From CAZVBV01 sp964513975 (GTDB lineage Bacteria > Patescibacteriota > Gracilibacteria > UBA4473): a stretch of 8,827 nt of DNA. The position numbers and the translations under genes were made by a program. Location of the stretch: assembly GCA_964513975.1 (NCBI GenBank), contig CAZEON010000055.1:1-8827 (forward strand). Direction: 5' to 3'. Below the pieces are notes generated by a model. The model was not told where the DNA came from. It ran no database searches and worked only from the letters and a program-made list of their open reading frames with translations. Positions 1 through 5,200 of the stretch are shown here, one piece after another (within the stretch, counting starts at the first letter, position 1; the number at the start of each line of letters is the position of its first letter).

Positions 1-1
1 C

Positions 2-226
2 GGAAGTAGTAATTGTAGCACTTCTGGATTTTCCGCTCTTTTAGCGGGCTACCGAGGTGTTTCAGGAGGCTTCAGCAGTAGTGGCTCCTATGTAAGCGTC
101 TGGTCATCTTCCCAGAGTAGCTCTACAGATGCGTGGAGACGCTACTTGCGTTCGGGCTACTCTACCGCCAACCGCAATACCTACGATAAGTACAGTGGGT
201 TCTCTCTTCGGTGCCTCAAGGACTGA
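2..226 (+). CDS. C-terminal fragment of a FISUMP / C-type-lectin-like surface protein
   Basis: This is the open 3' end of a gene that begins upstream of the window: 74 codons, then TGA at 224-226. The translation has the layout of the Fibrobacter succinogenes major paralogous (FISUMP) domain: FSALLAGYRG, then a Gly/Ser run, then VWSSSQ, AWRRYL, and the closing GFSLRCLKD, where such proteins normally end. From family knowledge, these domains have a C-type-lectin/formylglycine-enzyme-like fold and are usually secreted or surface exposed; the signal peptide would lie outside the window. Its base composition looks richer in G+C than the following genes, and Ser/Gly/Tyr/Asn dominate the last 50 residues, as in a ligand-binding or variable face. 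Whether it is a diversity-generating retroelement target cannot be decided here, because no reverse transcriptase or template repeat is visible. The domain call is fairly safe; the function is unknown. Confidence 0.8.
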   Translation, partial: GSSNCSTSGFSALLAGYRGVSGGFSSSGSYVSVWSSSQSSSTDAWRRYLRSGYSTANRNTYDKYSGFSLRCLKD

Positions 227-278
227 TTCGATACTTTGACTCTTTTTCTCTTTTTAAAATCGTAATGCAATACAACCA

Positions 279-310
279 ATGAATATTCTAACCCGGGTTA
301 GAATATTCAT
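279..310. repeat. Perfect 32-bp palindrome between convergent genes
   Basis: Each half (279-294 and 295-310) is the exact reverse complement of the other, with no spacer; the centre is AACCCGGGTT and the outer ends are ATGAATATTC and GAATATTCAT. It lies 53 bp after the FISUMP stop and 18 bp beyond the tgt stop, where a bidirectional terminator would be expected. Neither strand has a T-run directly after the stem, so an intrinsic terminator is not well supported. A protein-binding site or cruciform is equally possible. Confidence 0.9.
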
Positions 311-327
311 GGAATGACTTTGAAAAT

Positions 328-1458
328 TTATCCCATTTTCTTCAACGTCACCTTCTTCCACTTGGCAAAATCCCCTTTCATAATATGCTTCCGTGCATCA
401 CGCATGAGCTGATGATAAAAAGACAAGTTGTGAATGGTTAAAAGTCGTGCCCCAAGTAATTCATCCATTCGGGATAAGTGATGGAGATATGCGCGAGAAT
501 GCCCTTTCTTACAAACTTCACAAGAACAGTTCTTATCGAGAACGGCTTTGTCATTCGCGAATTCAGCATTGGTAATTCGTAAAACTCCAGTAGAAGTAAA
601 TATCGTTCCGTGTCGTGCATTTCGCATTGGCATCACACAATCAAACATATCAATCCCCCGCTCGATCGCTTCCAATAAATTCTGTGGTGTTCCCACTCCC
701 ATAAGATAATGAGGTTTATCGACCGGAAGTTGTGGGCAGATTTCATCTAAAACCTTGTACATTTCCCGCGCCGTCTCCCCTACTGCCAAGCCTCCGAGCG
801 CAAATCCATCAAACGGCATGGCCGTAATTTCTTCTAAACTTTGTTTTCTTAACTCTGGGAAACATCCTCCTTGAATAATTCCAAAGATTTGAGGTCGTTT
901 GAGTGGAGAAAGTTTTTGTGGGTATTTTTTGAAATGCGTTTTGAGACTTTGTGCAGCCCAGTTAGTCGTTCGCTCCACGGCTCGTCTAATAGGGTGAAAC
1001 TTTGGTACATTTGGTGGGCACTCGTCGAAAGCCATGATTATGTCGGCTCCGAGATTGTGTTGAATCTGGATAGATTTTTTTGCATCGAGGAAGATTTTCT
1101 CCCCATCGATATGAGACCGAAACGTAACCCCTTCGTCAGTAATCTTTTTTCGTTTCAGTGAAAAGACCTGAAACCCTCCCGAATCGGTGAGAATCGGACC
1201 GTTCCACTTTGTGAATTCATGAAGTCCTCCGAGTTTCTTGATGCGTTCAGATGTCGGACGCAGATGGAGATGATAGGTGTTTGCCAAGAGGAAAGGCGCT
1301 CCCATATTCTCTAAATCTTCAACACTCACTCCAGCCTTTATTGCGCCTCGTGTAGCAACAGAAAAAAAGAACGGCGTCTCAACACTCCCCTTTCGTGTAT
1401 GAAGAACTCCCGCTCGTGCGAGACCATCAGTTTTGGTGAGTTCGAAGTTCTTTGTCAT
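328..1458 (-). CDS. tgt: tRNA-guanine transglycosylase (queuine tRNA-ribosyltransferase)
   Basis: The enzyme swaps guanine-34 of GU(N)-anticodon tRNAs (Asp, Asn, His, Tyr) for a 7-deazaguanine, preQ1 in most bacteria. The 376-residue product matches the usual length of about 375. Visible motifs, in order: TDSGGFQVFSL with the general acid/base Asp92; AFDECPP with Asp145 for base recognition; GIIQGG (194-199); ALGGLAVGE (220-228); and FDCVMP with the nucleophile Asp273, followed by RNARHG. The zinc site is Cys311, Cys313, Cys316 and His343 (CSCEVC...TIHN). The CxCxxC-to-SRAYLHHL spacing is one residue longer than I recall for E. coli. The ATG start gives the normal N-terminus; no Shine-Dalgarno is apparent. 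The gene stands alone, convergent with the FISUMP gene and 149 bp downstream of the recO stop. Other queuosine-pathway genes are not in the window, so the base may be salvaged. Confidence 0.97.
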   Translation of the reverse strand: MTKNFELTKTDGLARAGVLHTRKGSVETPFFFSVATRGAIKAGVSVEDLENMGAPFLLANTYHLHLRPTSERIKKLGGLHEFTKWNGPILTDSGGFQVFSLKRKKITDEGVTFRSHIDGEKIFLDAKKSIQIQHNLGADIIMAFDECPPNVPKFHPIRRAVERTTNWAAQSLKTHFKKYPQKLSPLKRPQIFGIIQGGCFPELRKQSLEEITAMPFDGFALGGLAVGETAREMYKVLDEICPQLPVDKPHYLMGVGTPQNLLEAIERGIDMFDCVMPMRNARHGTIFTSTGVLRITNAEFANDKAVLDKNCSCEVCKKGHSRAYLHHLSRMDELLGARLLTIHNLSFYHQLMRDARKHIMKGDFAKWKKVTLKKMG

Positions 1459-1479
1459 AACGCGACCGATTGTGCATTA

Positions 1480-1508
1480 AGGATACCGCAATGCTTTAGC
1501 AATACCAA
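1480..1508 (-). promoter_or_regulatory. Candidate sigma-70-type promoter for tgt
   Basis: On the minus strand, TTGGTA (1508-1503) and TATCCT (1485-1480) are separated by exactly 17 nt. Each matches the sigma-70 consensus at four of six positions. The predicted start lies about 15 nt upstream of the tgt ATG, so the leader would be very short, in keeping with the missing Shine-Dalgarno. This rests on motif inspection only. Confidence 0.4.
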
Positions 1509-1607
1509 AGAAAATTAGCAGAAAAACGAAAACAATTATTTTGTATTAAAACATTGTTCTCAAGCATGCGGCATGATACGACTTTTTATTTTTAAGACAA
1601 CGGAGTA

Positions 1608-2282
1608 TCAGTTTTCGAAAAGGTGGAATTCCTCAATCGAAAAAAGCGTGTGACGCACCTCGTCAAAAACCTCTTTTGGGAGCTTTTCTTTCTTCTCCAA
1701 AAATGTCGTGCAATCCGCTCGTCTGAGGAACTCGATGACTTGCCGAGCACTGTTGGAGAGTTCAACCGCGTTCGCAGTTCTCTCTGCCGAGAACTGGAAA
1801 CTCTGAGGATCAAAGAAAACATCTCCCTGAACTTGATCGAACCGTGCCATCAGCCCGAGGAAGTCGAGAATGACCACGTGAAAGAAGAGATCAAAGACCT
1901 CGGCTTCCTCTGTGTTGATATTCGCACAGAGCGTAGAAACGGTTTGAAAGAGAATTGGAGTGGGTTTCTCTGGTGGCAAGACTTTCCCCAACATCTCAAT
2001 CCATGCGAATCCGATTTTATTGATTTCAAAGTTTGACTCAAACGCATGGAAGACCTTTGTAGTATTGGCAGACTTTAAGGATTTACTACTTCGTCCTTCA
2101 AAAAGAGAAAGATCGATAATTCTAAAGAAATCGATTTCTGCCTTTCGTTTTTTTGAATTCCCAAATTTTTTCACGGACATCGATACCTTTCCAAATTCTT
2201 CCGTAAAAAATTCAAGAAAAGCATCATCATTCGCGAGGAATGTTTTTTTGAGCAGAATTCCATGTGTTTTAATTTCTCCCAT
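1608..2282 (-). CDS. recO: DNA repair protein RecO
   Basis: RecO loads RecA onto SSB-coated single strands and anneals DNA in the RecF pathway. The 224-residue product (E. coli RecO is 242) begins with the OB-fold signature: THGILLKK, then a device of the type DDAFLEFFTEEFGKVSMSVKK, then a basic NSKKRK patch and DLSLFEGR (residues 6-63). A helical C-terminal domain follows (about 78-224). Only two cysteines are present, well apart, so the four-Cys zinc finger of some RecO proteins is absent. The ATG shares its A with the ftsX TGA stop (TGATG), which implies translational coupling and confirms both the start and the use of UGA as stop. Sequence similarity to textbook RecO is moderate; the call rests on the N-terminal pattern and size. 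Confidence 0.78.
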   Translation of the reverse strand: MGEIKTHGILLKKTFLANDDAFLEFFTEEFGKVSMSVKKFGNSKKRKAEIDFFRIIDLSLFEGRSSKSLKSANTTKVFHAFESNFEINKIGFAWIEMLGKVLPPEKPTPILFQTVSTLCANINTEEAEVFDLFFHVVILDFLGLMARFDQVQGDVFFDPQSFQFSAERTANAVELSNSARQVIEFLRRADCTTFLEKKEKLPKEVFDEVRHTLFSIEEFHLFEN

Positions 2283-3127
2283 CAGCTACTGAATTTTCCG
2301 GAGAGATATTTCCGGATTGCGATCCATGCCCCTGTCATTCCTACGAGCCCAGAGACGAGTATTTCGAGTGAAAAGACATTGTTCCACAGATAGATGAAAA
2401 TTTCTCCAGCAGGCAGGATATCGACTTGTCTGAGCACAAATGTAAAGACGGCAATGGCAATCACACTCGAAGCGACTCCCAGAAGTAATCCTTCTACCAA
2501 GAATGGTCCAACGATAAATTTGGTTTCGGCTCCTACAAATCGAGAAATGAAGACTTCATTCTTTCGAGAGAAGATCACAATTCTAAACGTGTTTACCATG
2601 AGCAGTACTCCACCAGCGAGGAAAAGAATAACAAGCCAGAATCCAGCTCTTTCTACGCCATCTCGAACACGCAGAAGATTATCGATGATATTTACAAAGT
2701 CGCGCTCCCCTTCTCCATCCCATGCTCCGATAACTGAGTCATATCGACCTTTCTTTAGAATTTCAAAAACATCATTCACTTCTCGCAAATCTCCAAATCG
2801 AACATGAAGGCGTGGTGGAAGTTGAAAATTTTCAACGACTTCGGCTTCCAATACTTCACTCTCAATGTCATACATTCCCAGTTCGTTCTTCAATGCATCG
2901 AATTCAAAGGCATCATAATCCGCTCTCAACTCAAGTGAGAAATCAGCTCGTTGTTCTAGGTTTTGCAACGAGTAATCAGCGAAAAACTGAATAGAAAAAA
3001 CAAAGTTTAATAAAAACAAGATCAACGCTCCGAGGAGCATTGTTGTTCCCGACAAAAACTTATTTCGCCAGACCTGGATTGATCCTTCGCGAAAACTCCG
3101 AAGCAGGAGTGGTTTTATATTTTTCAT
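2282..3127 (-). CDS. ftsX: Cell-division ABC-transporter-like membrane protein FtsX
   Basis: FtsX is the membrane half of FtsEX, which couples division to peptidoglycan hydrolase activation. From the ATG at 3127 the product is 281 residues with the family topology. There is a basic cytoplasmic N-terminus; TM1 at about 25-50; an extracellular domain at about 51-160; and TM2, TM3 and TM4 at about 162-185, 207-233 and 251-272. Diagnostic is NTFRIVIFSRKNEVFISRFVGA (179-200), the FtsX/MacB-type cytoplasmic loop, followed by GPFLVEGLLLG. A TTG at 3169 would add 14 residues. It has AAGGAG only 3 nt upstream, but the extension does not look conserved, so the ATG is preferred. ftsE, which normally precedes ftsX, is not adjacent: a nucleotidyltransferase gene and a repeat lie upstream instead. 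The stop overlaps the recO start. Confidence 0.88.
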   Translation of the reverse strand: MKNIKPLLLRSFREGSIQVWRNKFLSGTTMLLGALILFLLNFVFSIQFFADYSLQNLEQRADFSLELRADYDAFEFDALKNELGMYDIESEVLEAEVVENFQLPPRLHVRFGDLREVNDVFEILKKGRYDSVIGAWDGEGERDFVNIIDNLLRVRDGVERAGFWLVILFLAGGVLLMVNTFRIVIFSRKNEVFISRFVGAETKFIVGPFLVEGLLLGVASSVIAIAVFTFVLRQVDILPAGEIFIYLWNNVFSLEILVSGLVGMTGAWIAIRKYLSGKFSS

Positions 3128-3177
3128 GTTTGTTTGTTGGATTGTAGAGGAATATGAAAATCTACTCAACCTCTCCT

Positions 3178-3265
3178 TGTCATTCCCGCGAAGGCGGGAA
3201 CCTAGTAAAAAAGGAATTCCTTATTACCTGGGTCCCAGATATTCCTTCGGAATTCTGGGATGACA
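3178..3265. repeat. Dispersed palindromic repeat (GTCATTCCCGCG type)
   Basis: The outer ends are inverted: TGTCAT at 3178-3183 and ATGACA at 3260-3265. The left part forms the hairpin CCCGC-GAAG-GCGGG (3185-3198); the middle has CTGGGTCCCAG and the right TTCGGAATTCTGGGATGACA. This resembles the common intergenic repeat with GTCATTCCCGC / GCGGGAATGAC ends known from many bacteria. It begins one base after the nucleotidyltransferase stop and ends about 8 nt before the TTG-proximal AAGGAG of ftsX, so it lies inside a probable operon transcript. Confidence 0.8.
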
Positions 3266-3266
3266 T

Positions 3267-3671
3267 TTAAGAAGAAAATTTCGAGCTTTTGAAATGTTCG
3301 GGCGCATAGGGTTCTGCTCTCAGAATCTGAATATTGGGAAATCGCTCCCGACATTGTGTTTCATCAAACTGCTGATCATAACCCAGCAGTATCCCATCCG
3401 GTGATTCTTCTTGAATCGTTTTCCAAACATCACCATCTTCTCGTCCTAATCTAACCCGGGTTCGATTTATATTTTCTGCTTGAATTCGTTCAAGGCGTTG
3501 GTTTTCTGAATGTCGTGGTTTTCGTCCCTTGATCCGTTCCACAGTCCCCTCTCGTCCAATAATAATAACAAGCTCATCACACATCTGACTCGCGTGATGA
3601 AGGAAATGCTGATGTCCTACATGAAAGTGGTCAAATACGCCAGCAACGAGAAGTTTGGAAAATTGTTTCAC
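3267..3671 (-). CDS. Cytidylyltransferase-like nucleotidyltransferase (CoaD / RibL / TagD type)
   Basis: The 134-residue product starts with the nucleotidyltransferase signature GVFDHFHVGH (11-20), with His17 and His20 as the HxGH phosphate-binding pair. Then come VIIIGREGTVERIKGRKPRHSENQR (substrate loop, 35-59) and GILLGYDQQF (93-102). The family joins a nucleotide to a small phosphorylated substrate, releasing pyrophosphate. The KGRKP..-EQR loop and GYDQ resemble archaeal-type FAD synthase (RibL) and archaeal/eukaryotic-type phosphopantetheine adenylyltransferase; the substrate cannot be assigned from sequence alone. A classic ISxTxxR near the C-terminus is missing. The chain ends HFKSSKFSS, near where RibL-like proteins continue one more helix, and the repeat at 3178-3265 begins one base beyond the stop. 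The start is GTG, chosen because it places the signature at the usual distance; no Shine-Dalgarno is seen. Confidence 0.8.
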   Translation of the reverse strand: MKQFSKLLVAGVFDHFHVGHQHFLHHASQMCDELVIIIGREGTVERIKGRKPRHSENQRLERIQAENINRTRVRLGREDGDVWKTIQEESPDGILLGYDQQFDETQCRERFPNIQILRAEPYAPEHFKSSKFSS

Positions 3672-3701
3672 GGGAGGAGTGTACAGAAAATTGGGTAGGG
3701 T

Positions 3702-3732
3702 TAACAGAAGTGTCGATTAAACACTCCTGTTA
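3702..3732 (-). promoter_or_regulatory. 12-bp hairpin upstream of the nucleotidyltransferase gene
   Basis: TAACAGAAGTGT (3702-3713) and ACACTCCTGTTA (3721-3732) are inverted arms around a 7-nt loop. The single A/C mismatch becomes a G-U wobble in minus-strand RNA, so the stem is complete only in the transcript leading into the nucleotidyltransferase gene. It lies 31 nt before the GTG. No T-run follows closely, so it is not an obvious terminator; it could be an mRNA leader structure or an operator. Confidence 0.55.
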
Positions 3733-3747
3733 GTAAAAAAATTCGGG

Positions 3748-3903
3748 TTAGCTTCCTAAATATTTGAATTTTTCGGGATCTGCACCACACTTAGGGCATG
3801 AACGATTAGTAGCTTTTCTTTTTATCGTTCGGCCACAAATTATACAAATCTTTAATCTTCTTAAACTTTTTCTTCCTTTCACTTTCTCAATCGCGATTTT
3901 CAT
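3748..3903 (-). CDS. Small zinc-ribbon protein (51 residues)
   Basis: Reading from the ATG at 3903 gives 51 codons and TAA. The protein has a strongly basic N-terminal third (VKGRKSLRRLK), then two CxxC knuckles: CIIC (Cys20, Cys23) and CPKC (Cys36, Cys39). It ends GADPEKFKYLGS. The second half resembles the rubredoxin-like tail of rubrerythrins (CPxCGAxxEKF), and the basic arm recalls small ribosomal or nucleic-acid-binding zinc ribbons. I do not recognise a named family. Support for a real gene: four correctly spaced cysteines, a clean stop, and a perfect TATAAT 28 nt upstream. It is transcribed in the same direction as the nucleotidyltransferase gene, 76 nt upstream of it, and may head that unit. 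Confidence 0.72.
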   Translation of the reverse strand: MKIAIEKVKGRKSLRRLKICIICGRTIKRKATNRSCPKCGADPEKFKYLGS

Positions 3904-3930
3904 AAAATAAATTTAAATTTAAAATATTTG

Positions 3931-3936
3931 ATTATA
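3931..3936 (-). promoter_or_regulatory. -10 box for the zinc-ribbon gene
   Basis: The minus strand has a perfect TATAAT here, followed by an AT-rich leader to the ATG at 3903. A recognisable -35 at 17 nt is lacking. Transcription would start about 20 nt before the start codon. It may also drive the downstream nucleotidyltransferase-ftsX-recO genes. Confidence 0.5.
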
Positions 3937-4233
3937 CTTCCCAACAGGAAGAGAACACTTTTTTTCTAAAGTATTCTCAACTATTGGGAAATATATTTTA
4001 TAAACAGAGCCCGAATTTCTCTTTTTGAAGAATTCACTGAGTTCTCGCGTTCAGAGAGAAGTTGAAAACTACAAGTATGAGTTCAAAGAGAGAAGAATGA
4101 GCTCTGTGGTTGAAATGTAAAAGAACGGTCCCGTTTCCTGTTGGAGGGGGGTAAGTACACATGAGAACCTAATGTATAATCATGACTTTGTCAAGCACTT
4201 CTGACATGAATTACGAAATATCAAAAAACGCGT
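3937..4233. other. Gene-free stretch
   Basis: No reading frame longer than about 20 codons with a plausible start is found on either strand. It contains imperfectly repeated GAGTTC...AGAGAGAAG segments around 4038-4093 and a plus-strand TATAAT near 4174 without a partner -35. I see no RNA gene or other recognisable element. Confidence 0.5.
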
Positions 4234-4357
4234 TGTCATCCTGAGATGTAATCTTTATGTATGTACCTACGAACTCTCTCCGACTCTGGGAGGAAGATAT
4301 TTTTTCTTATTTGATGTTCGTCGCCTCTCTCTTTTTCCTTCGACCTCGTTCAGGACA
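4234..4357. repeat. Degenerate dispersed repeat with inverted GTCATCCTGA-type ends
   Basis: The left end TGTCATCCTGAG (4234-4245) and the right end CCTTCGACCTCGTTCAGGACA (4337-4357, on the minus strand TGTCCTGAACGAGG...) resemble the two ends of the widespread TGTCATCCTGAGCGAAG-type intergenic repeat, facing each other. The interior (4246-4336) has no coding potential. The right end lies inside a different palindrome (see 4324-4370). Confidence 0.5.
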
Positions 4358-4370
4358 GGCAAGAGAAAGG
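4324..4370 (-). repeat. Downstream DUF559-flanking palindrome, split by an inserted repeat end
   Basis: Read on the minus strand this is CCTTTCTCTTG (4370-4360), then a segment ending in GAACGAGGTCGAAGGAA, then AAAGAGAGAGG (4334-4324). The two outer halves are identical to the two halves of the intact palindrome upstream of the DUF559 gene (4765-4792), which lies in the opposite orientation. The roughly 23 bp between them belong to the TGTCCTGA-type repeat. The copy starts 4 bp beyond the DUF559 stop. Confidence 0.65.
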
Positions 4371-4373
4371 CTT

Positions 4374-4748
4374 TCATGTGAGAGATTTCTGCAGTTTTAT
4401 GAAAACTTTTTGTGGAGATTCTAATACTTCCTTGTTAGAAAATCGGATCACCTTCATTCCCATTTGATTCATAAGAAATGTTCGGTAACTATCATAATCC
4501 TTCTGTGTTTCATGAATACCACCATCAATTTCCACAACAAGTTTTGATTCACGACAATAAAAATCCGCTATGAAAAATCTATAATTCCTTTCTTTCTCAT
4601 ACTCAAAAACCATTGGATATTGGCGATAGAATTTTTTATCAGCACATTGTTTTCTTCTTACAAGTTCCCAAAAAACAGTTTCGGATTCTGTTTGACTTCG
4701 TCTTAATTCTCTTGCGACCTGGGTTGCAAGTGCTCTTACTTTCATCAT
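4374..4748 (-). CDS. DUF559 / Vsr-like endonuclease-domain protein
   Basis: The 124-residue product has the full DUF559 pattern: ARELRRSQTESETVFWELVRRK (12-33), FYRQYPM (40-46), FFIADFYCRESKLVVEIDGGIHETQKDYDSYR (58-89) and MKVIRFSNKEVLE (98-110). The putative PD-(D/E)xK-type metal-binding residues are Asp62, Glu73 and Asp75, with His79 behind them. The family resembles very-short-patch-repair nucleases; its real role is unsettled. The ATG at 4748 follows AGGA by 5 nt. A TTG at 4781 would extend the frame into the flanking palindrome and is disfavoured. A second ATG follows at 4745. The gene is isolated, divergent from gatC, and bracketed by inverted copies of one palindrome, which suggests it travels as a cassette. 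Confidence 0.85.
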   Translation of the reverse strand: MMKVRALATQVARELRRSQTESETVFWELVRRKQCADKKFYRQYPMVFEYEKERNYRFFIADFYCRESKLVVEIDGGIHETQKDYDSYRTFLMNQMGMKVIRFSNKEVLESPQKVFIKLQKSLT

Positions 4749-4764
4749 TTTTATCCTATATTTC

Positions 4765-4792
4765 CCCCTTTCTCTTGGCAAAGAGAGAGGGG
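4765..4792. repeat. Intact palindrome upstream of the DUF559 gene
   Basis: Arms CCCCTTTCTCTT (4765-4776) and AAGAGAGAGGGG (4781-4792) pair with one mismatch around the loop GGCA. It begins 16 bp upstream of the preferred DUF559 ATG and so would lie in its mRNA leader. The same two half-sequences recur, split, just beyond the gene's stop in inverted orientation. Confidence 0.8.
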
Positions 4793-4811
4793 AGAGAATA
4801 TTAACAAAAAG

Positions 4812-4832
4812 TTTATATCATCTGTACAGATG
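4812..4832 (-). promoter_or_regulatory. Extended -10 for DUF559 abutting a 14-bp palindrome
   Basis: The minus strand reads TGATATAAA (4820-4812), an extended -10 element. Its TG forms one end of a perfect 14-bp palindrome, CATCTGTACAGATG (4819-4832). No -35 is seen, as is usual with extended -10 promoters. The palindrome lies between this element and the plus-strand gatC promoter, so an operator is plausible; no regulator is identified. Confidence 0.35.
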
Positions 4833-4864
4833 GGGAGAGAGTTTGTTTTTCAACATCAAATTTT

Positions 4865-4893
4865 TTGAAATCTCTCTCAAAAACCTCTACACT
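4865..4893 (+). promoter_or_regulatory. Candidate sigma-70-type promoter for gatC-gatA
   Basis: TTGAAA (4865-4870, five of six consensus matches) and TACACT (4888-4893, four of six) are separated by exactly 17 nt. The predicted start near 4900 gives a leader of about 16 nt to the gatC ATG, which has no Shine-Dalgarno. Confidence 0.5.
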
Positions 4894-4915
4894 CTTTCAG
4901 ACAAATTCAGACTCC

Positions 4916-5200
4916 ATGATTTCAGAAAAAGAAGTCCGTCATATTGCGAAACTCTCAAAATTAGAACTCACGGATAGTGAGGTAAAAAAGTTTTCGGGAG
5001 AGCTTTCGGATATCTTGGATTTTTTTAAAATGTTACAGAAAGTAAAAACCGACAAAGTCGAAGAAACCTCTCAGGTAACGGGGTTACGGAATGTGATTCG
5101 GACTGATGAAATCGAAGTCGATGGAAATGAAACCGCCCTGCTTGAATGCACGCCTCACAAAGTAAAAGATCACTGCGTACAGATACCCAAAATTATGTAA
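4916..5200 (+). CDS. gatC: Asp-tRNA(Asn)/Glu-tRNA(Gln) amidotransferase subunit C
   Basis: GatC is the small subunit that clamps GatA to GatB in the complex converting misacylated Glu-tRNA(Gln) or Asp-tRNA(Asn). The 94-residue product fits the family (about 95). It opens EKEVRHIAKLSKLELTDSEV (4-23), continues ELSDILDFFKMLQKV (31-45) and VEETSQVTGLRNVIRTDE (50-67), and ends with the typical HKVKDHCVQIPKIM. The ATG at 4916 is chosen because the family starts just before this helix; a TTG further upstream lies in the -35 region. The TAA shares its A with the gatA ATG (TAATG), so the two are probably translationally coupled. gatB is not in the window. Confidence 0.95.
   Translation: MISEKEVRHIAKLSKLELTDSEVKKFSGELSDILDFFKMLQKVKTDKVEETSQVTGLRNVIRTDEIEVDGNETALLECTPHKVKDHCVQIPKIM

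Noticed and set aside
1623..2292. Long plus-strand frames antisense to recO (137 and 110 codons)
   Set aside because: They mirror the recO frame, resemble no known family, and the recO product on the other strand is recognisable with a coupled start.
3128..3169. TTG start for ftsX with AAGGAG 3 nt upstream
   Set aside because: The spacing is short and the 14 added residues look unlike FtsX. It remains possible but is less likely than the ATG at 3127.
4161..4239. Very short minus-strand ORF (19 codons from the ATG at 4239)
   Set aside because: Too short, with no motif, promoter or ribosome-binding site; indistinguishable from chance.
4865..4915. TTG start extending gatC by 17 codons
   Set aside because: It falls in the -35 box of the probable promoter, and the extension is not family-like.
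5146..5199. Upstream ATG extending gatA by 18 codons
   Set aside because: It lies inside gatC. The ATG overlapping the gatC stop gives the conserved GatA N-terminus and the standard catalytic residue numbering.
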